Assembly (NCBI GenBank): GCA_040382235.1
Contig: JBEIFV010000002.1
Coordinates: 53,683-117,682, forward strand
DNA length: 64,000 nucleotides
Origin: JAEUOS01 sp040382235
Lineage (GTDB): Bacteria > Pseudomonadota > Gammaproteobacteria > Burkholderiales > JAEUOS01
Direction of reading: 5' to 3'
Position numbers and translations under genes: made by a program
Notes under the pieces: generated by a model
Told to the model about the DNA's origin: nothing
Database searches by the model: none
Seen by the model: only the letters and a program-made list of their open reading frames with translations
Shown: piece after piece, positions 48,148 through 56,903 of the stretch
Position numbering within the stretch: the first letter of the stretch is position 1
Layout: each line of letters begins with the position of its first letter

Positions 48148-49740
48148 CTACTTCGCGCATTTCGCATCCTGCTTCAGATCGTAAAAGCGCGGCCAGTCGT
48201 CCGGATGCCACACCCAGCCGCTGATGCAGCGGTTCATGGCCTGGTGCACGCCAGGGTAATACAACATGATCCAGGAGGCGTCGTTGGCATGCATGCGCTG
48301 CAGGTCGGCCACCATGTCGGAGCGCTTGCGGATATCGGTTTCGGCCAGCGCCTGCATGGTCAGCTTGTCGAAGGCGTCGCTCTTGTAGTGGTTGCGATTG
48401 GCCACCCCCATCGAATGGCCGAAGATCCACACCATGAACACCGGGTCGAGCACGAAGCTGGCGTCACCTTGCGTCGCCAGTGCCATGTCGCGCCTGACCA
48501 CCAGGCCTCGCTGCACGAATTCGGGGTCGGGCAGGCGCTGCAGGTTGACGCGGATGCCGGCCTCGGCCGCCTGGTTCTTGAACTGGATCGCCACCGGCTC
48601 CATCCACCAGTACGTGCCGGCATAGTTGAGATTGACATCGATGCCGTTGGGGTAGCCGGCCTCAGCCAGCAGGGCACGCGCGCGCGGCAGGTCGCGCTCC
48701 CCGGTGAAGGCGTTGATCGCCACCGGTACGCCGGGCGACACCGTCGAGCGCACCCGCACGCCGAGGCCCTCGAACACCGAGCGGTTCATCGCCGCGTAGT
48801 CGGTGGCATAGACCAAAGCCTGGCGCACCCGCAGGTCGTCGAAGGGCTTGATGTTCGGGTTCATGCGAATGGTCGCCGGCTGGGTGCCGGTGACCGATTC
48901 GACCTTGAGTGTGCTGTCTTTTTTCAGGTCGGCGATCTGCTTCAAGGGCAGGTCCTCGATCCACTGCACCTGGCCGGTCTTGAGCAGCGAAACGCGGTTG
49001 GCAGTCGATGGCACCTCGCGGTAGATCACCCGCTCGAAATGCGGTTTGCCGCGGAAATAATTCGGGTTGGCTGTCAGCACCACCTGCTCGCCGGGCTTGA
49101 TCGACTGCAGGTGATAGGCACCGAAACCCACTGTATTTTGGTCGATGTACTTGCCGGCGAACGGGTCGTCGGGCGTGACATGCTTTTTCGCCTGCACCGA
49201 GTCGTACATCGGCGGGAAGTACATGGTGAGCATCGGCAGGAAGATCAGGTTGGGCGCTTTCAAGCTCATCTTGATCTCGTACTTGCCGACCTTTTCCCAT
49301 TTGGTGAGACCGATCAGGTTGTAGAGAAAAAAGCTGGTGCGCTTGACCGCCCAGGCGCGATCCAGGCTCCAGGCCACGTCGTCGGCGGTCAACTCGTTGC
49401 CGAACGGGCTCTTGACATTGCGGCGCAGCTTGAAGGTGTATTCACGGCCATCGGGCGAGACCGTCCAGCTCTCGGCATAGTGGCCTTCGACCTGGGTGGC
49501 ATCGAGGGTGACGCGGCCGTCGGTGCCGGTGACGCGCTTGTAGCGCACCAGGCCTTCATAGACCTGGGTCACCATCTGGCGTGTGGCGACCTTCGGCAGG
49601 TCGCCATCGAAGCCGGTCGGTGTCTGCGGTGCGGCGACGATCAGGGTGCGCGGCGACTGCGCCAGCGCACCGCCGGCGGTCGTGAACGCGCCCGCCAACA
49701 GGGTCAAGACCAACCAGCCACTGCCAATGCGACCACGCAT
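48148..49740 (-). CDS. ABC transporter substrate-binding protein, family 5 (DppA/OppA-like)
   Basis: A 530-residue periplasmic binding protein. The signal peptide ends GGALAQ at about residue 28. Then follow GFDGDLPKVATRQMVTQVYEGLVRYK, GREYTFKLRRNVKSPFGNELTADDVAWSLDRA and VRQALVYATDYAAMN, all hallmarks of the family 5 fold. It begins the ten-gene operon and sets its specificity. Ligands of such proteins include peptides, nickel, opines and other N-compounds. Divergent from the PEP mutase-like gene. Confidence 0.92.
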   Translation of the reverse strand: MRGRIGSGWLVLTLLAGAFTTAGGALAQSPRTLIVAAPQTPTGFDGDLPKVATRQMVTQVYEGLVRYKRVTGTDGRVTLDATQVEGHYAESWTVSPDGREYTFKLRRNVKSPFGNELTADDVAWSLDRAWAVKRTSFFLYNLIGLTKWEKVGKYEIKMSLKAPNLIFLPMLTMYFPPMYDSVQAKKHVTPDDPFAGKYIDQNTVGFGAYHLQSIKPGEQVVLTANPNYFRGKPHFERVIYREVPSTANRVSLLKTGQVQWIEDLPLKQIADLKKDSTLKVESVTGTQPATIRMNPNIKPFDDLRVRQALVYATDYAAMNRSVFEGLGVRVRSTVSPGVPVAINAFTGERDLPRARALLAEAGYPNGIDVNLNYAGTYWWMEPVAIQFKNQAAEAGIRVNLQRLPDPEFVQRGLVVRRDMALATQGDASFVLDPVFMVWIFGHSMGVANRNHYKSDAFDKLTMQALAETDIRKRSDMVADLQRMHANDASWIMLYYPGVHQAMNRCISGWVWHPDDWPRFYDLKQDAKCAK

Positions 49741-49858
49741 GATTTCCCCTCGATGGTGATGGTTGAATGCGCGGCAACGGCGCCGAACACCCGCAAGCCT
49801 CCTATACTATTACAAAGTTTAAAGCCTGAATCATTATCCGCTGCGAAGAGACAAAACG
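49741..49858. promoter_or_regulatory. Divergent promoter region of the two catabolic operons
   Basis: This 118-bp gap separates the ten-gene minus-strand operon from the plus-strand operon. It has an AT-rich core at 49803-49824 (TATACTATTACAAAGTTTAA) in otherwise GC-rich DNA, which could serve as -10 regions in either direction. No clear -35 or repressor dyad was found. Confidence 0.4.
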
Positions 49859-50743
49859 ATGAAAACCACCGCCCGCTTGAGGCAACTGTTGGCACAACCC
49901 GGCGCCATCATGGCGCCCGGCGTGGCCGACGCGATGAATGCACGGATTGTCGCCAAGCACGGCTTCGAGGCCATCTACATGACAGGCGCCGGCACCACCG
50001 CGGTGCGCCTGGGCATGCCGGACGTAGGCCTTCTGACCCTGACCGAGATGGCCGACAACGCCGGCCGCATCGCGGACGCCAGCGGCCTGCCACTGATCGC
50101 CGATGGCGACAACGGCTATGGCGGCGTGCTCAATGTGCGCCGCACCGTGCAGGCCTACGAGCGCGCCGGGGTGGCGGCGGTGCACATCGAAGACCAGGTG
50201 ATGCCCAAGCGCTGCGGCCATCTGTCCGGCAAGACCCTGGTGCCCTGCGTGGAGATGGAGTCGAAGATCAAGGCGGCGGTCGATGCGCGCATCGATGCCG
50301 ATTTCATGATCATCGCGCGCACCGATGCGATTGGCGTCGATGGTTTCGACGCCGCCATGGAGCGCGCGGCGCGCTACCGCGACGCCGGCGCCGACATGCT
50401 GTTCGTCGAAGCGCCCGGCCCGGCGCAGTTGCCGCTGATCCAGCCGAAATTGAAGACACCCTTGCTGTACAACATGGCGTCCTCCGGCAAGACCCCGTTC
50501 CTCGGCCGTGAGGAGATCGAGCGCCTGGGCTTCAAGCTGATCATCTACCCCAACTGGATCATGCTGGCGGCGATTCGTGCCGCCAACCATGTGCTGACCA
50601 CGCTCAAGGAGACCGGCTCGATCGCCAGCCTGACCGACGAGGTGGCGAATTTCCGCGAGTTCTTCGACCTGATGGGCATGCCCGAAGTGCAGGCGATGGA
50701 AGCGCGCTATGGTGTCGACGAAAGCGCGCGAGCGCGTTACTGA
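49859..50743 (+). CDS. Isocitrate lyase/PEP mutase superfamily enzyme (oxaloacetate decarboxylase-like)
   Basis: A 294-residue TIM-barrel lyase. The superfamily motifs are MTGAGTTAVRLGMPDVGLLTLTEM, ADGDNGYGG (metal-binding Asp pair) and IEDQVMPKRCGHLSGKTLV, where K-R-CGH is the isocitrate-lyase-type catalytic signature. Members of this size include 2-methylisocitrate lyase, oxaloacetate decarboxylase and carboxyphosphonoenolpyruvate enzymes. The reaction likely cleaves a C-C bond of a 2-hydroxy or 2-oxo diacid. First gene of the plus-strand operon. The ATG at 49859 is preceded by GAAGAGAC. Confidence 0.87.
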   Translation: MKTTARLRQLLAQPGAIMAPGVADAMNARIVAKHGFEAIYMTGAGTTAVRLGMPDVGLLTLTEMADNAGRIADASGLPLIADGDNGYGGVLNVRRTVQAYERAGVAAVHIEDQVMPKRCGHLSGKTLVPCVEMESKIKAAVDARIDADFMIIARTDAIGVDGFDAAMERAARYRDAGADMLFVEAPGPAQLPLIQPKLKTPLLYNMASSGKTPFLGREEIERLGFKLIIYPNWIMLAAIRAANHVLTTLKETGSIASLTDEVANFREFFDLMGMPEVQAMEARYGVDESARARY

Positions 50744-50823
50744 GCACCACAGACCGCAGGTCGCCGGCGGCGTTGGCGCGGCCGCGGCCCGCATCCCTTT
50801 TCCTTGAGTCGAGAGAGAATCCA

Positions 50824-51807
50824 ATGTCCAGAACAATGCGCATTCACCGCTACGGCGGCCCTGAAGAGTTGATCGAAGAAACGCTGCCGGAGTCGCCGCC
50901 TGCGGCCGGCGAGATTCGCATTCGCCAGCGCGCGATCGGCGTCAACTTCACCGACACCCACGCGCGCCGCGGCGACTATGCCGAATCGAAGGTGCTGACC
51001 GCGCCGGTGGCCATCGGCATGGAAGCGATGGGCGTGGTCGAAGCGCTGGGCGCCGGCGTGACCCGCTTTGCCGTCGGCGAGCGGGTCGGCTACGCATCCC
51101 GCCCGCTGGGTTCCTATTGCGATGTGCGCAATTTTCAGGCCGCGGCCTGTGTGCGAATTCCTGACTCCATCAGCGACACCGTGGTGGCGGCATCGCTGCT
51201 CAAGGGGATGACGGTCGAATACCTGATTCGTCGCGTCTATACCGTGAAACCCGGCGACGTGGTGGTGTTCCATGCCGCCGCCGGTGGCGTTGGTTCGATC
51301 GCCGGCCAGTGGCTGAAAAGCCTGGGCGCCGAGGCGGTCGGGATTGTCGGCTCGGCCGACAAGGTCGAGCTTGCGCGCGCCAACGGCTATGCGCATGTGT
51401 TCGTGCACGGCCGCGACGATTGGCCGGCGCGCGTGCTGGAGCTCACCGGCGGGCGCGGCGTGCCAGCGGTCTACGATTCGGTCGGTCGCGCCACCTGGGA
51501 GAGTTCGATCGCGTGTCTTGCGCCGCGCGGCTGGATGGCCTGTTTCGGCAGTTCGTCCGGTGCAGTGCCACCGGTGTCGCTCGAACAGCTGCGCCAGAAA
51601 AGCCTGATCCTGACCTGGACCAAGCTCAATGAATACACCTCCAACGTGGCGGAACTCGAAGCCTGCGCGGCGGCATTCTTTGCAAGCGTTGCCAGTGGAG
51701 CGGTGAAACCACTGGTGCACAAGAGCCTCGCCCTCAACGAAGCGGCCACCGCGCATCGCCTGCTCGAAAGCCGGGCTACCCACGGCTCGCTGGTACTGAT
51801 CCCCTAA
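50824..51807 (+). CDS. Quinone oxidoreductase (zinc-independent MDR superfamily)
   Basis: A 327-residue medium-chain dehydrogenase/reductase. It starts SRTMRIHRYGGPEEL, with GVNFTDTHARRGDY in the substrate domain and the NADPH fold VVFHAAAGGVGSIAGQWLKSLGA. No zinc-binding Cys/His set is present, so it is an NADPH:quinone reductase-like or 2-enoyl reductase enzyme. The ATG at 50824 follows a GAGAGAGAA site. Second gene of the operon. Confidence 0.9.
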   Translation: MSRTMRIHRYGGPEELIEETLPESPPAAGEIRIRQRAIGVNFTDTHARRGDYAESKVLTAPVAIGMEAMGVVEALGAGVTRFAVGERVGYASRPLGSYCDVRNFQAAACVRIPDSISDTVVAASLLKGMTVEYLIRRVYTVKPGDVVVFHAAAGGVGSIAGQWLKSLGAEAVGIVGSADKVELARANGYAHVFVHGRDDWPARVLELTGGRGVPAVYDSVGRATWESSIACLAPRGWMACFGSSSGAVPPVSLEQLRQKSLILTWTKLNEYTSNVAELEACAAAFFASVASGAVKPLVHKSLALNEAATAHRLLESRATHGSLVLIP

Positions 51808-51821
51808 CCCTGGAGCTAGCA

Positions 51822-52157
51822 ATGGTCATCGATCACCGCGCCTACACTCTCAATTCCGGCACCGCCGCCGCCTTTATCGAACTGTTCGAGAAAGAGGGGC
51901 TGGAACCGCAGCAACGCATCCTCGGCAACTTCATGGGCATCTACCGCACCGAGTTCGGCAACATCAACCAGATCATCATGATGTTCGCCTATGCCGATGC
52001 CGGCGAGCGCCAGCGCCGCCGCGATCAGCTCTACAAGGACCCGGCGTTCCAGGCCTATCTGGTGAAGGTGCGGCCGTTCCTGAAGGACCAGCAGGTCAGC
52101 CTTTTGACACCTGCAAAATGCAATCCGCCCTTCGGCGATTTCGCGCCAGGCGCCTGA
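51822..52157 (+). CDS. NIPSNAP family protein
   Basis: A 111-residue ferredoxin-like-fold protein starting VIDHRAYTLNSGTAAAFIELF, containing LGNFMGIYRTEFGNINQIIMMFAYADAGER and ending in DPAFQAYL...KVRPFLKDQ, characteristic of bacterial NIPSNAPs. The role is unknown, but such proteins often sit in degradation operons and may bind ligand or stabilise enzymes. It starts 14 bp after the quinone reductase gene, with CTGGAG as ribosome-binding site. Confidence 0.85.
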   Translation: MVIDHRAYTLNSGTAAAFIELFEKEGLEPQQRILGNFMGIYRTEFGNINQIIMMFAYADAGERQRRRDQLYKDPAFQAYLVKVRPFLKDQQVSLLTPAKCNPPFGDFAPGA

Positions 52158-52194
52158 CCCGACAGCCCGACTCAACCAGGCAAGGAAGCCCCGC

Positions 52195-53592
52195 ATGCCA
52201 GTCCACCCCGCAGCCGCGGCCGCGTTCGAATACAGCGTCGATGTCGTCATCATTGGCGCCGGCGCCTGCGGCCTGACCGCAGCCTTGGCAGCCAGGGAGG
52301 CCGGTGCCGAAGTGCTGGTGCTGGAACGTGACCTGCGGCCCACCGGCAGCACCTCGCTTTCGACCGGCCTGATTCCCGCCGCCGGCACCAAGCTGCAAAA
52401 AAGCATGGGCATCACGGATTCACCTGAACTGCTGGCCGGCGACATCCTGGCCAAGGCCAAGCACCAGACCGATGCAGCGATCGTGCGCATGGTGGCCGAA
52501 GCCTCCGGCCCCACCATCGACTGGCTGGCCGGCGAACACGGTGTCGAGTTCAAGCTGGTGGAGGGCTTTCTCTATCCCGGCCACTCGGTGTTGCGCATGC
52601 ACGGCACGCCCAACCGCACCGGCGGCGAACTCGAAAGTGCGCTGCTGGCGGCGGCGGACCGCAAGCAGGTCGACATCGTCGCAGGCGCCTTGGCCACCGA
52701 CCTGTATGCCACGCCCGACGGACGGGTGATCGCGGTGCGCTATACGCGGCCGGACGGCGCGACCGAGACCGTCGGCTGCAAGGCGCTGGTGTTGGCCTGT
52801 TGCGGTTTTGGCGGCAACAAGGAGATGGTGCGCGAATACATTCCGGAAATGGCCGACGCGGAATTCTGGGGCCATGTGGGCAACCAGGGCGACGCGATTC
52901 GCTGGGGCCGCGAACTCGGTGCAGCGCTGGCCGACCTGGGCAGCTATCAGGGCCATGGCGCGGTGGCCACGCCCTACGGCAACCCGATGAACTGGGGCCT
53001 CTTGATGCCCGGCGGCTTCCAGGTCAATGCGTCGGGCAAGCGCTTTTCCAACGAGGTGCGCGGTTATTCGGAACAGGCGGTCGACACCATCGCCCAGCCC
53101 GGGCGTTTCGCCTGGAACATCTATGACGAGATTCGCGAGAAGCCGATCCTGGGTTTCACCGATTACAAAGAGGTCGCGGGCCTGGGCGGCATCAGGAAGG
53201 CCCCAACGATTCGCGCACTGGCCGAAATGATCGACGTGCCGGTGGCGGCACTGGAGGCGACGGTGGCCGAAGTGAACGCGATGTGCGCAGGCAGCCACAA
53301 GGATGCGTTTGGCCGCGACTTCACCGGCAAGCAGCCTCTCGAGGCGCCGTTTTGCGCGGTGAAGGTGACCGGCGCCTTGTTTCATACCCAGGGCGGTGTG
53401 GTGATCGATACCGGCACCCGCGTGCTGCGTACGGATGGCTCGCAATTGCCCAATCTGTTCGCCGGCGGCGGCGCCGCGCGCGGCATGTCCGGCCCTTCAC
53501 GCTGGGGCTACTTTTCCGGCGGCGGCCTGTTGTCCGCGGTCACCCAGGGGCGTGCCGCCGGCACCAATGCGGCCGGCCTGGCGCGCGCGTAG
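52195..53592 (+). CDS. FAD-binding dehydrogenase/fumarate reductase-like flavoprotein
   Basis: A 465-residue flavoprotein of the succinate dehydrogenase/fumarate reductase - 3-ketosteroid dehydrogenase family. VVIIGAGACGLTAALAAREAG at residues 18-38 binds FAD, RDLRPTGSTSLSTGLIPAAGTK follows, and the C-terminal GGVVIDTGTRVLR...NLFAGGGAARGMSGPSRWGY contacts FAD again. No cytochrome or signal sequence is attached, so it is a soluble cytoplasmic dehydrogenase or reductase. The substrate is unknown. The operon suggests an acyl or cyclic alkene intermediate. Confidence 0.88.
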   Translation: MPVHPAAAAAFEYSVDVVIIGAGACGLTAALAAREAGAEVLVLERDLRPTGSTSLSTGLIPAAGTKLQKSMGITDSPELLAGDILAKAKHQTDAAIVRMVAEASGPTIDWLAGEHGVEFKLVEGFLYPGHSVLRMHGTPNRTGGELESALLAAADRKQVDIVAGALATDLYATPDGRVIAVRYTRPDGATETVGCKALVLACCGFGGNKEMVREYIPEMADAEFWGHVGNQGDAIRWGRELGAALADLGSYQGHGAVATPYGNPMNWGLLMPGGFQVNASGKRFSNEVRGYSEQAVDTIAQPGRFAWNIYDEIREKPILGFTDYKEVAGLGGIRKAPTIRALAEMIDVPVAALEATVAEVNAMCAGSHKDAFGRDFTGKQPLEAPFCAVKVTGALFHTQGGVVIDTGTRVLRTDGSQLPNLFAGGGAARGMSGPSRWGYFSGGGLLSAVTQGRAAGTNAAGLARA

Positions 53593-53645
53593 ATCGCCGC
53601 AGTCGAATCTGCCGCGCTGTCAACCCGCAAGCACAAGAGGTCGCC

Positions 53646-54473
53646 ATGAAAGAACGCGTCGCCATCGAAATCAGGGACGGCATTGCCGACGTCAGGATGA
53701 TTCGCGCCGACAAGATGAATGCGGTGGACGACCGCATGTTCGATGCGCTGATCGAGGCCGGCGCCCTGCTGGCCGCCAATCCGGCGGTGCGCTGCGTGGT
53801 GCTGTCGGGCGAAGGGCGGGCGTTTTGCGCCGGCATCGACCTGGGCCGCCTCGGCGCCAGGCCCGCAGGCGAGAACGGCGGATCACAGTTGAACGCACCG
53901 TCGTATCGCCTGACACCGCGCACCCATGGCCTCACCAATCGTGCGCAACAGGCGGCCTGGGTGTGGCACGAATCGCCGGTGCCGGTGATCGCCGCGGTGC
54001 ACGGTGTCGCTTTCGGTGCCGGCTTCCAGATCATGCTCGGCGCCGACATGCGCTACATCGCGCCCGCCACCAAGCTTTCGATCATGGAAGTGCAGTGGGG
54101 CCTGGTGCCGGATATGGCGGGCACAGTGTTGATGCGCGAACTGGCGCGCGCTGATGTGATCCGTGAGCTCACCTATACCGGTCGGGTTTTCAGCGGCGCG
54201 GAAGCGCACGCCTACGGTTTTGCCACCCGGGTCTGCGACGACCCGCATGCCGAAGCCATGGCCACCGCGCACGAAATCGCGGCGCGCAGTCCTTCGGCGG
54301 TGGAAGCCGCCAAGCGCATCTACAACCGCGGCCCGTCCTTGAGTGTGGCCGAGGCGATATTGCTCGAATCGACCGAGCAGGACGCGCTCAAGGCTGGCTT
54401 CAATCAGGTCGAAGCGGTGGCGGCCGGGCGCGAGCAGCGGGCTCCTAGGTTTGTGAACGCACGCCCGGACTGA
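53646..54473 (+). CDS. Enoyl-CoA hydratase/isomerase (crotonase) family
   Basis: A 275-residue crotonase-fold protein: ADKMNAVDDRMFDAL, SGEGRAFCAGIDLGRLG (first oxyanion-hole region), and AAVHGVAFGAGFQIMLGADMRYI (second). In place of the paired Glu residues of true hydratases, KLSIMEVQWGLVPDMAGTVLM provides only some of them, so hydratase, isomerase or hydrolase activity is open. It ends the plus-strand operon. The ATG at 53646 has AAGAGG upstream. Confidence 0.88.
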   Translation: MKERVAIEIRDGIADVRMIRADKMNAVDDRMFDALIEAGALLAANPAVRCVVLSGEGRAFCAGIDLGRLGARPAGENGGSQLNAPSYRLTPRTHGLTNRAQQAAWVWHESPVPVIAAVHGVAFGAGFQIMLGADMRYIAPATKLSIMEVQWGLVPDMAGTVLMRELARADVIRELTYTGRVFSGAEAHAYGFATRVCDDPHAEAMATAHEIAARSPSAVEAAKRIYNRGPSLSVAEAILLESTEQDALKAGFNQVEAVAAGREQRAPRFVNARPD

Positions 54474-54789
54474 ATGGAGGTCGCTGGCTTCGGTATACCA
54501 TCGAAGGCGGAAATGCTTGAGGCGAGAGACTTCGATGCGACTTTTGGCCACGGCGATGCAACCTGGAAGGTCTGGAACATTGGCCCCATGGCTGGCGAGG
54601 GATACTGGACGCAGAACGCGGTTGCATTCGCTTCCGGTTTCAAGGCACGGCAACTCGATCGCGGCCCCGACAATCCGAGGCCGTTGATCCGCCAACAACG
54701 GCCGTCGCAGGCATCACTTACCTCCGAAGTCATTGCCGCAGCACCATCCAACCGGTAAAACCTGGGCTTTCACCCGCGAGAGACCATCC
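54474..54789. other. Intergenic stretch with a doubtful 94-codon frame
   Basis: An ATG directly after the crotonase stop opens a 94-codon frame (MEVAGFGIPSKAEMLEARDF...) that I cannot relate to any family, and the codon use is poor. I treat the region as probably non-coding. No terminator is obvious. Confidence 0.3.
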
Positions 54790-55170
54790 ATGCGCTATGT
54801 CGTCCCCGTCGCCCTGCTTCTGGTTGCCCTGATTCACGCCTTGCCCCTGATCGGAGTGGTTGGCGCCGGCAAGCTCGAAGCCTTGTATGGCGTCAGCGTG
54901 CGTGACGCCAATCTGGAGTTGTTGCTGCGTCACCGCGCGGTGCTGTTCGGCCTGCTCGCGGCCTTCCTCGCCTACGCGGCGTTTGATCCGTCGCTGCATC
55001 GCGTCGCGCTGATCGCAGCGATGGTGAGCGTCGTCTCATTCCTCATCCTGGCATGGCAGATCGGCAGCTACAACGCCGCGATATCCAGGGTGGTGCTGGC
55101 CGACCTGGTAGCCTTGGCCGCTTTGATCATTGCGGCCGTGGTGCACGCCTTCCGCCCCAACCAGGTCTGA
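54790..55170 (+). CDS. Small conserved membrane protein
   Basis: A 126-residue protein with four helices (about residues 4-24, 45-64, 72-93, 100-120), ending in a short RPNQV tail. It looks like a conserved proteobacterial family of uncharacterised small membrane proteins, with LHRVALIAAMVSVVSFLILAW in the middle. The ATG at 54790 follows GAGAGACCATCC. The gene stands by itself 90 bp before the D-2-hydroxyacid dehydrogenase gene. Confidence 0.65.
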   Translation: MRYVVPVALLLVALIHALPLIGVVGAGKLEALYGVSVRDANLELLLRHRAVLFGLLAAFLAYAAFDPSLHRVALIAAMVSVVSFLILAWQIGSYNAAISRVVLADLVALAALIIAAVVHAFRPNQV

Positions 55171-55260
55171 GACGTGGCGCAGCCCCGCGAACGTGCAGCC
55201 TGGTGACCGACGCGGCGCACTGTGACACCATGGTGGCCCTGACAATCTGAAGAGGCTGGG

Positions 55261-56268
55261 ATGGCCAACCTGACAAGCAATCCGCCTGCACGCTTTCGAC
55301 TGCATCTGGAAAACGCGCGTGCGCGCGACCCGCTGTTCCATTTGACGCCCGAGGCATGGCAGGCGGCGGCCGCGCGCCATGCCGGGCTGGCGGCGCAGGT
55401 CGAGGTCTCGATCGGCTGGGACGGCGACATTCTCGCCACTGCCTTGAGTGAGGCCGATGGCCTCATCGCCGGGCCGATCGATCGCCAGCGCATCGCCGCG
55501 GCGCCCAGACTCAAGTGGTTGCACACCACCGGTGCCGGGGTCGACCAACTGGTGCCGATGGACTGGCTGCCGGCTGGCGTGGTGGTCACCAACAGCAGCG
55601 GCATTCATGCCGACAAGGCAGAGGACTATGTCAGCATGGCGCTCTTGATGCTGCACACCCGCATGCCGCAGATGATCGCCAGTCAGCATGCCGGTATGTG
55701 GGAGCCGGAGCACACCGACAGTATCGCCGGCAAGACCGCGGTGATTGTCGGTTTCGGCGATGTCGGCCAGGCCGCCGGGCGCGGGGCCGCGCGGCTCGGT
55801 TTGAAAGTGCTGGCGGTGACGCGCTCCGGCAAGACTGGCGGCACGGCTGCCGAAGTGGTGGCGGTGGCCGATCTCGATACGCTGTTGCCGCGCGCCGACT
55901 ACCTGGTGATCGCCACCCCACTGACACCCGAGACACGCAATCTGATCGATGCGCGCCGCCTGGGCCTGCTGCCGCGCGGTGCCGGCCTGATCAACATCGG
56001 GCGGGCGCCGGTGGTCGACTACGCGGCGCTGGCCGCCCGACTCGCCGGCGACGACCTGTGCGGTGCGATGCTCGACGTGTTCGAAACCGAGCCACTGCCG
56101 GCTGACGCGCCATGGTGGAACACGCCGAAGCTGATTGTCACTCCGCATGTTTCATGCGATGCGCCGGATTACATTCAACGTGTGTTCGATGCCTGGTTCG
56201 CCAACTTCGGCCGGTGGGCGACCGGCATTGCGTTGCACAACCAGGTCAGTCGCAGCGCCGGGTATTGA
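55261..56268 (+). CDS. D-2-hydroxyacid dehydrogenase (NAD-dependent)
   Basis: A 335-residue D-isomer-specific dehydrogenase. The NAD fold is VIVGFGDVGQAAGRGAARLG. The catalytic residues are Arg in TPLTPETRNLIDARRL, Glu in VFETEPLPADAPWW and His in VTPHVSCDA. It reduces 2-oxoacids or oxidises D-2-hydroxyacids such as glyoxylate/hydroxypyruvate. The identity of the substrate is open. An AAGAGGCTGGG site precedes the ATG at 55261. Confidence 0.9.
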   Translation: MANLTSNPPARFRLHLENARARDPLFHLTPEAWQAAAARHAGLAAQVEVSIGWDGDILATALSEADGLIAGPIDRQRIAAAPRLKWLHTTGAGVDQLVPMDWLPAGVVVTNSSGIHADKAEDYVSMALLMLHTRMPQMIASQHAGMWEPEHTDSIAGKTAVIVGFGDVGQAAGRGAARLGLKVLAVTRSGKTGGTAAEVVAVADLDTLLPRADYLVIATPLTPETRNLIDARRLGLLPRGAGLINIGRAPVVDYAALAARLAGDDLCGAMLDVFETEPLPADAPWWNTPKLIVTPHVSCDAPDYIQRVFDAWFANFGRWATGIALHNQVSRSAGY

Positions 56269-56342
56269 GGGAACGCCGAACCAGCCCGCAGTGCGGGAGC
56301 GTCGCTCCAACAGGATGCTGAATCGACACGAATGGTCGTTCG

Positions 56343-56366
56343 AGAGTCCGCAATTCGCGGGACTCT
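56343..56366 (+). terminator. Imperfect hairpin after the dehydrogenase gene
   Basis: AGAGTCC...GGACTCT, with a partly paired GC-AATTC-GC interior, is followed by TTTC, 75 bp past the stop codon. A weak intrinsic terminator is possible. A similar CGTTCGATAGTCCGCA...GGACT element occurs near 6643-6664, so it may instead be a small dispersed repeat. Confidence 0.4.
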
Positions 56367-56432
56367 TTCAACGCTTTCGAGAAGTGCTGCCACGCATTGC
56401 GCCAGCCCCCATCCAACACCGGGAGGAATGAA

Positions 56433-56837
56433 GTGTCTGCAACCTTGTTTCACATGATTGGCGGTGCGCCGGACCCGGTAGCACCTTTCAGCCACGCAGT
56501 TGAAGCCGATGGCTGGGTGTTCGTCACCGGCCAGATGCCGTTTACCGGCACCTCCAATACCTCGCCCTATCCCGACTCCATCGAAGGGCAGACGCGCCAG
56601 GTGATGGCCAACCTCTGCACCGTGCTCGAAGGCGTCAAACTGGGATTGCCGGACGTGGTGTCGGTGCGCATTTACCTCACGCATTTCGAGGAGGACTATG
56701 TGCCGATGAACCTGGTGTACGCCGAATACTTTGCGGCGGGGCGGCGGCCGGCGCGCACCTGCGTGGGGGTTACCGGGCTGGCGCGCGGCGCGCGCATCGA
56801 GATTGACATGATCGCGCGGCGACCGACGACTGTTTGA
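56433..56837 (+). CDS. RidA/YjgF/UK114 family protein
   Basis: A 134-residue protein of the enamine/imine deaminase family. Key blocks are PVAPFSHAVEADGWVFVTGQMPF, QTRQVMANLCTVLEGVKLGLPDVVSVRIYLTH, and RPARTCVGVTGLARGARIEIDMIARR, where the Arg (RPAR) and Glu (IEID) correspond to the RidA active site. It hydrolyses reactive 2-aminoacrylate-type imines and acts near the threonine-dehydratase-like enzyme encoded next. The GTG start at 56433 sits 6 nt after GGGAGG. Confidence 0.9.
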   Translation: MSATLFHMIGGAPDPVAPFSHAVEADGWVFVTGQMPFTGTSNTSPYPDSIEGQTRQVMANLCTVLEGVKLGLPDVVSVRIYLTHFEEDYVPMNLVYAEYFAAGRRPARTCVGVTGLARGARIEIDMIARRPTTV

Positions 56838-56903
56838 AAGAGCGCTGTGGCAGGCGCATGAAGCTTCACGCGCCGGGTCAACAGGAAGCTTGCGCAGCAA
56901 GCA

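Noticed and set aside
48205..50511. Plus-strand frame of 768 codons over the dipeptide-binding protein gene and into the lyase gene
   Set aside because: Crosses two real genes in a wrong frame and on the opposite strand of the first. Composition is typical of antisense frames.
53540..54049. Minus-strand frame of 169 codons opposite the crotonase gene start
   Set aside because: Antisense to a conserved enzyme, without motifs or ribosome-binding site.
54474..54758. 94-codon frame directly after the crotonase gene as a new small protein
   Set aside because: No ribosome-binding site of its own, no recognisable motif and poor codon use. Kept only as an intergenic note.
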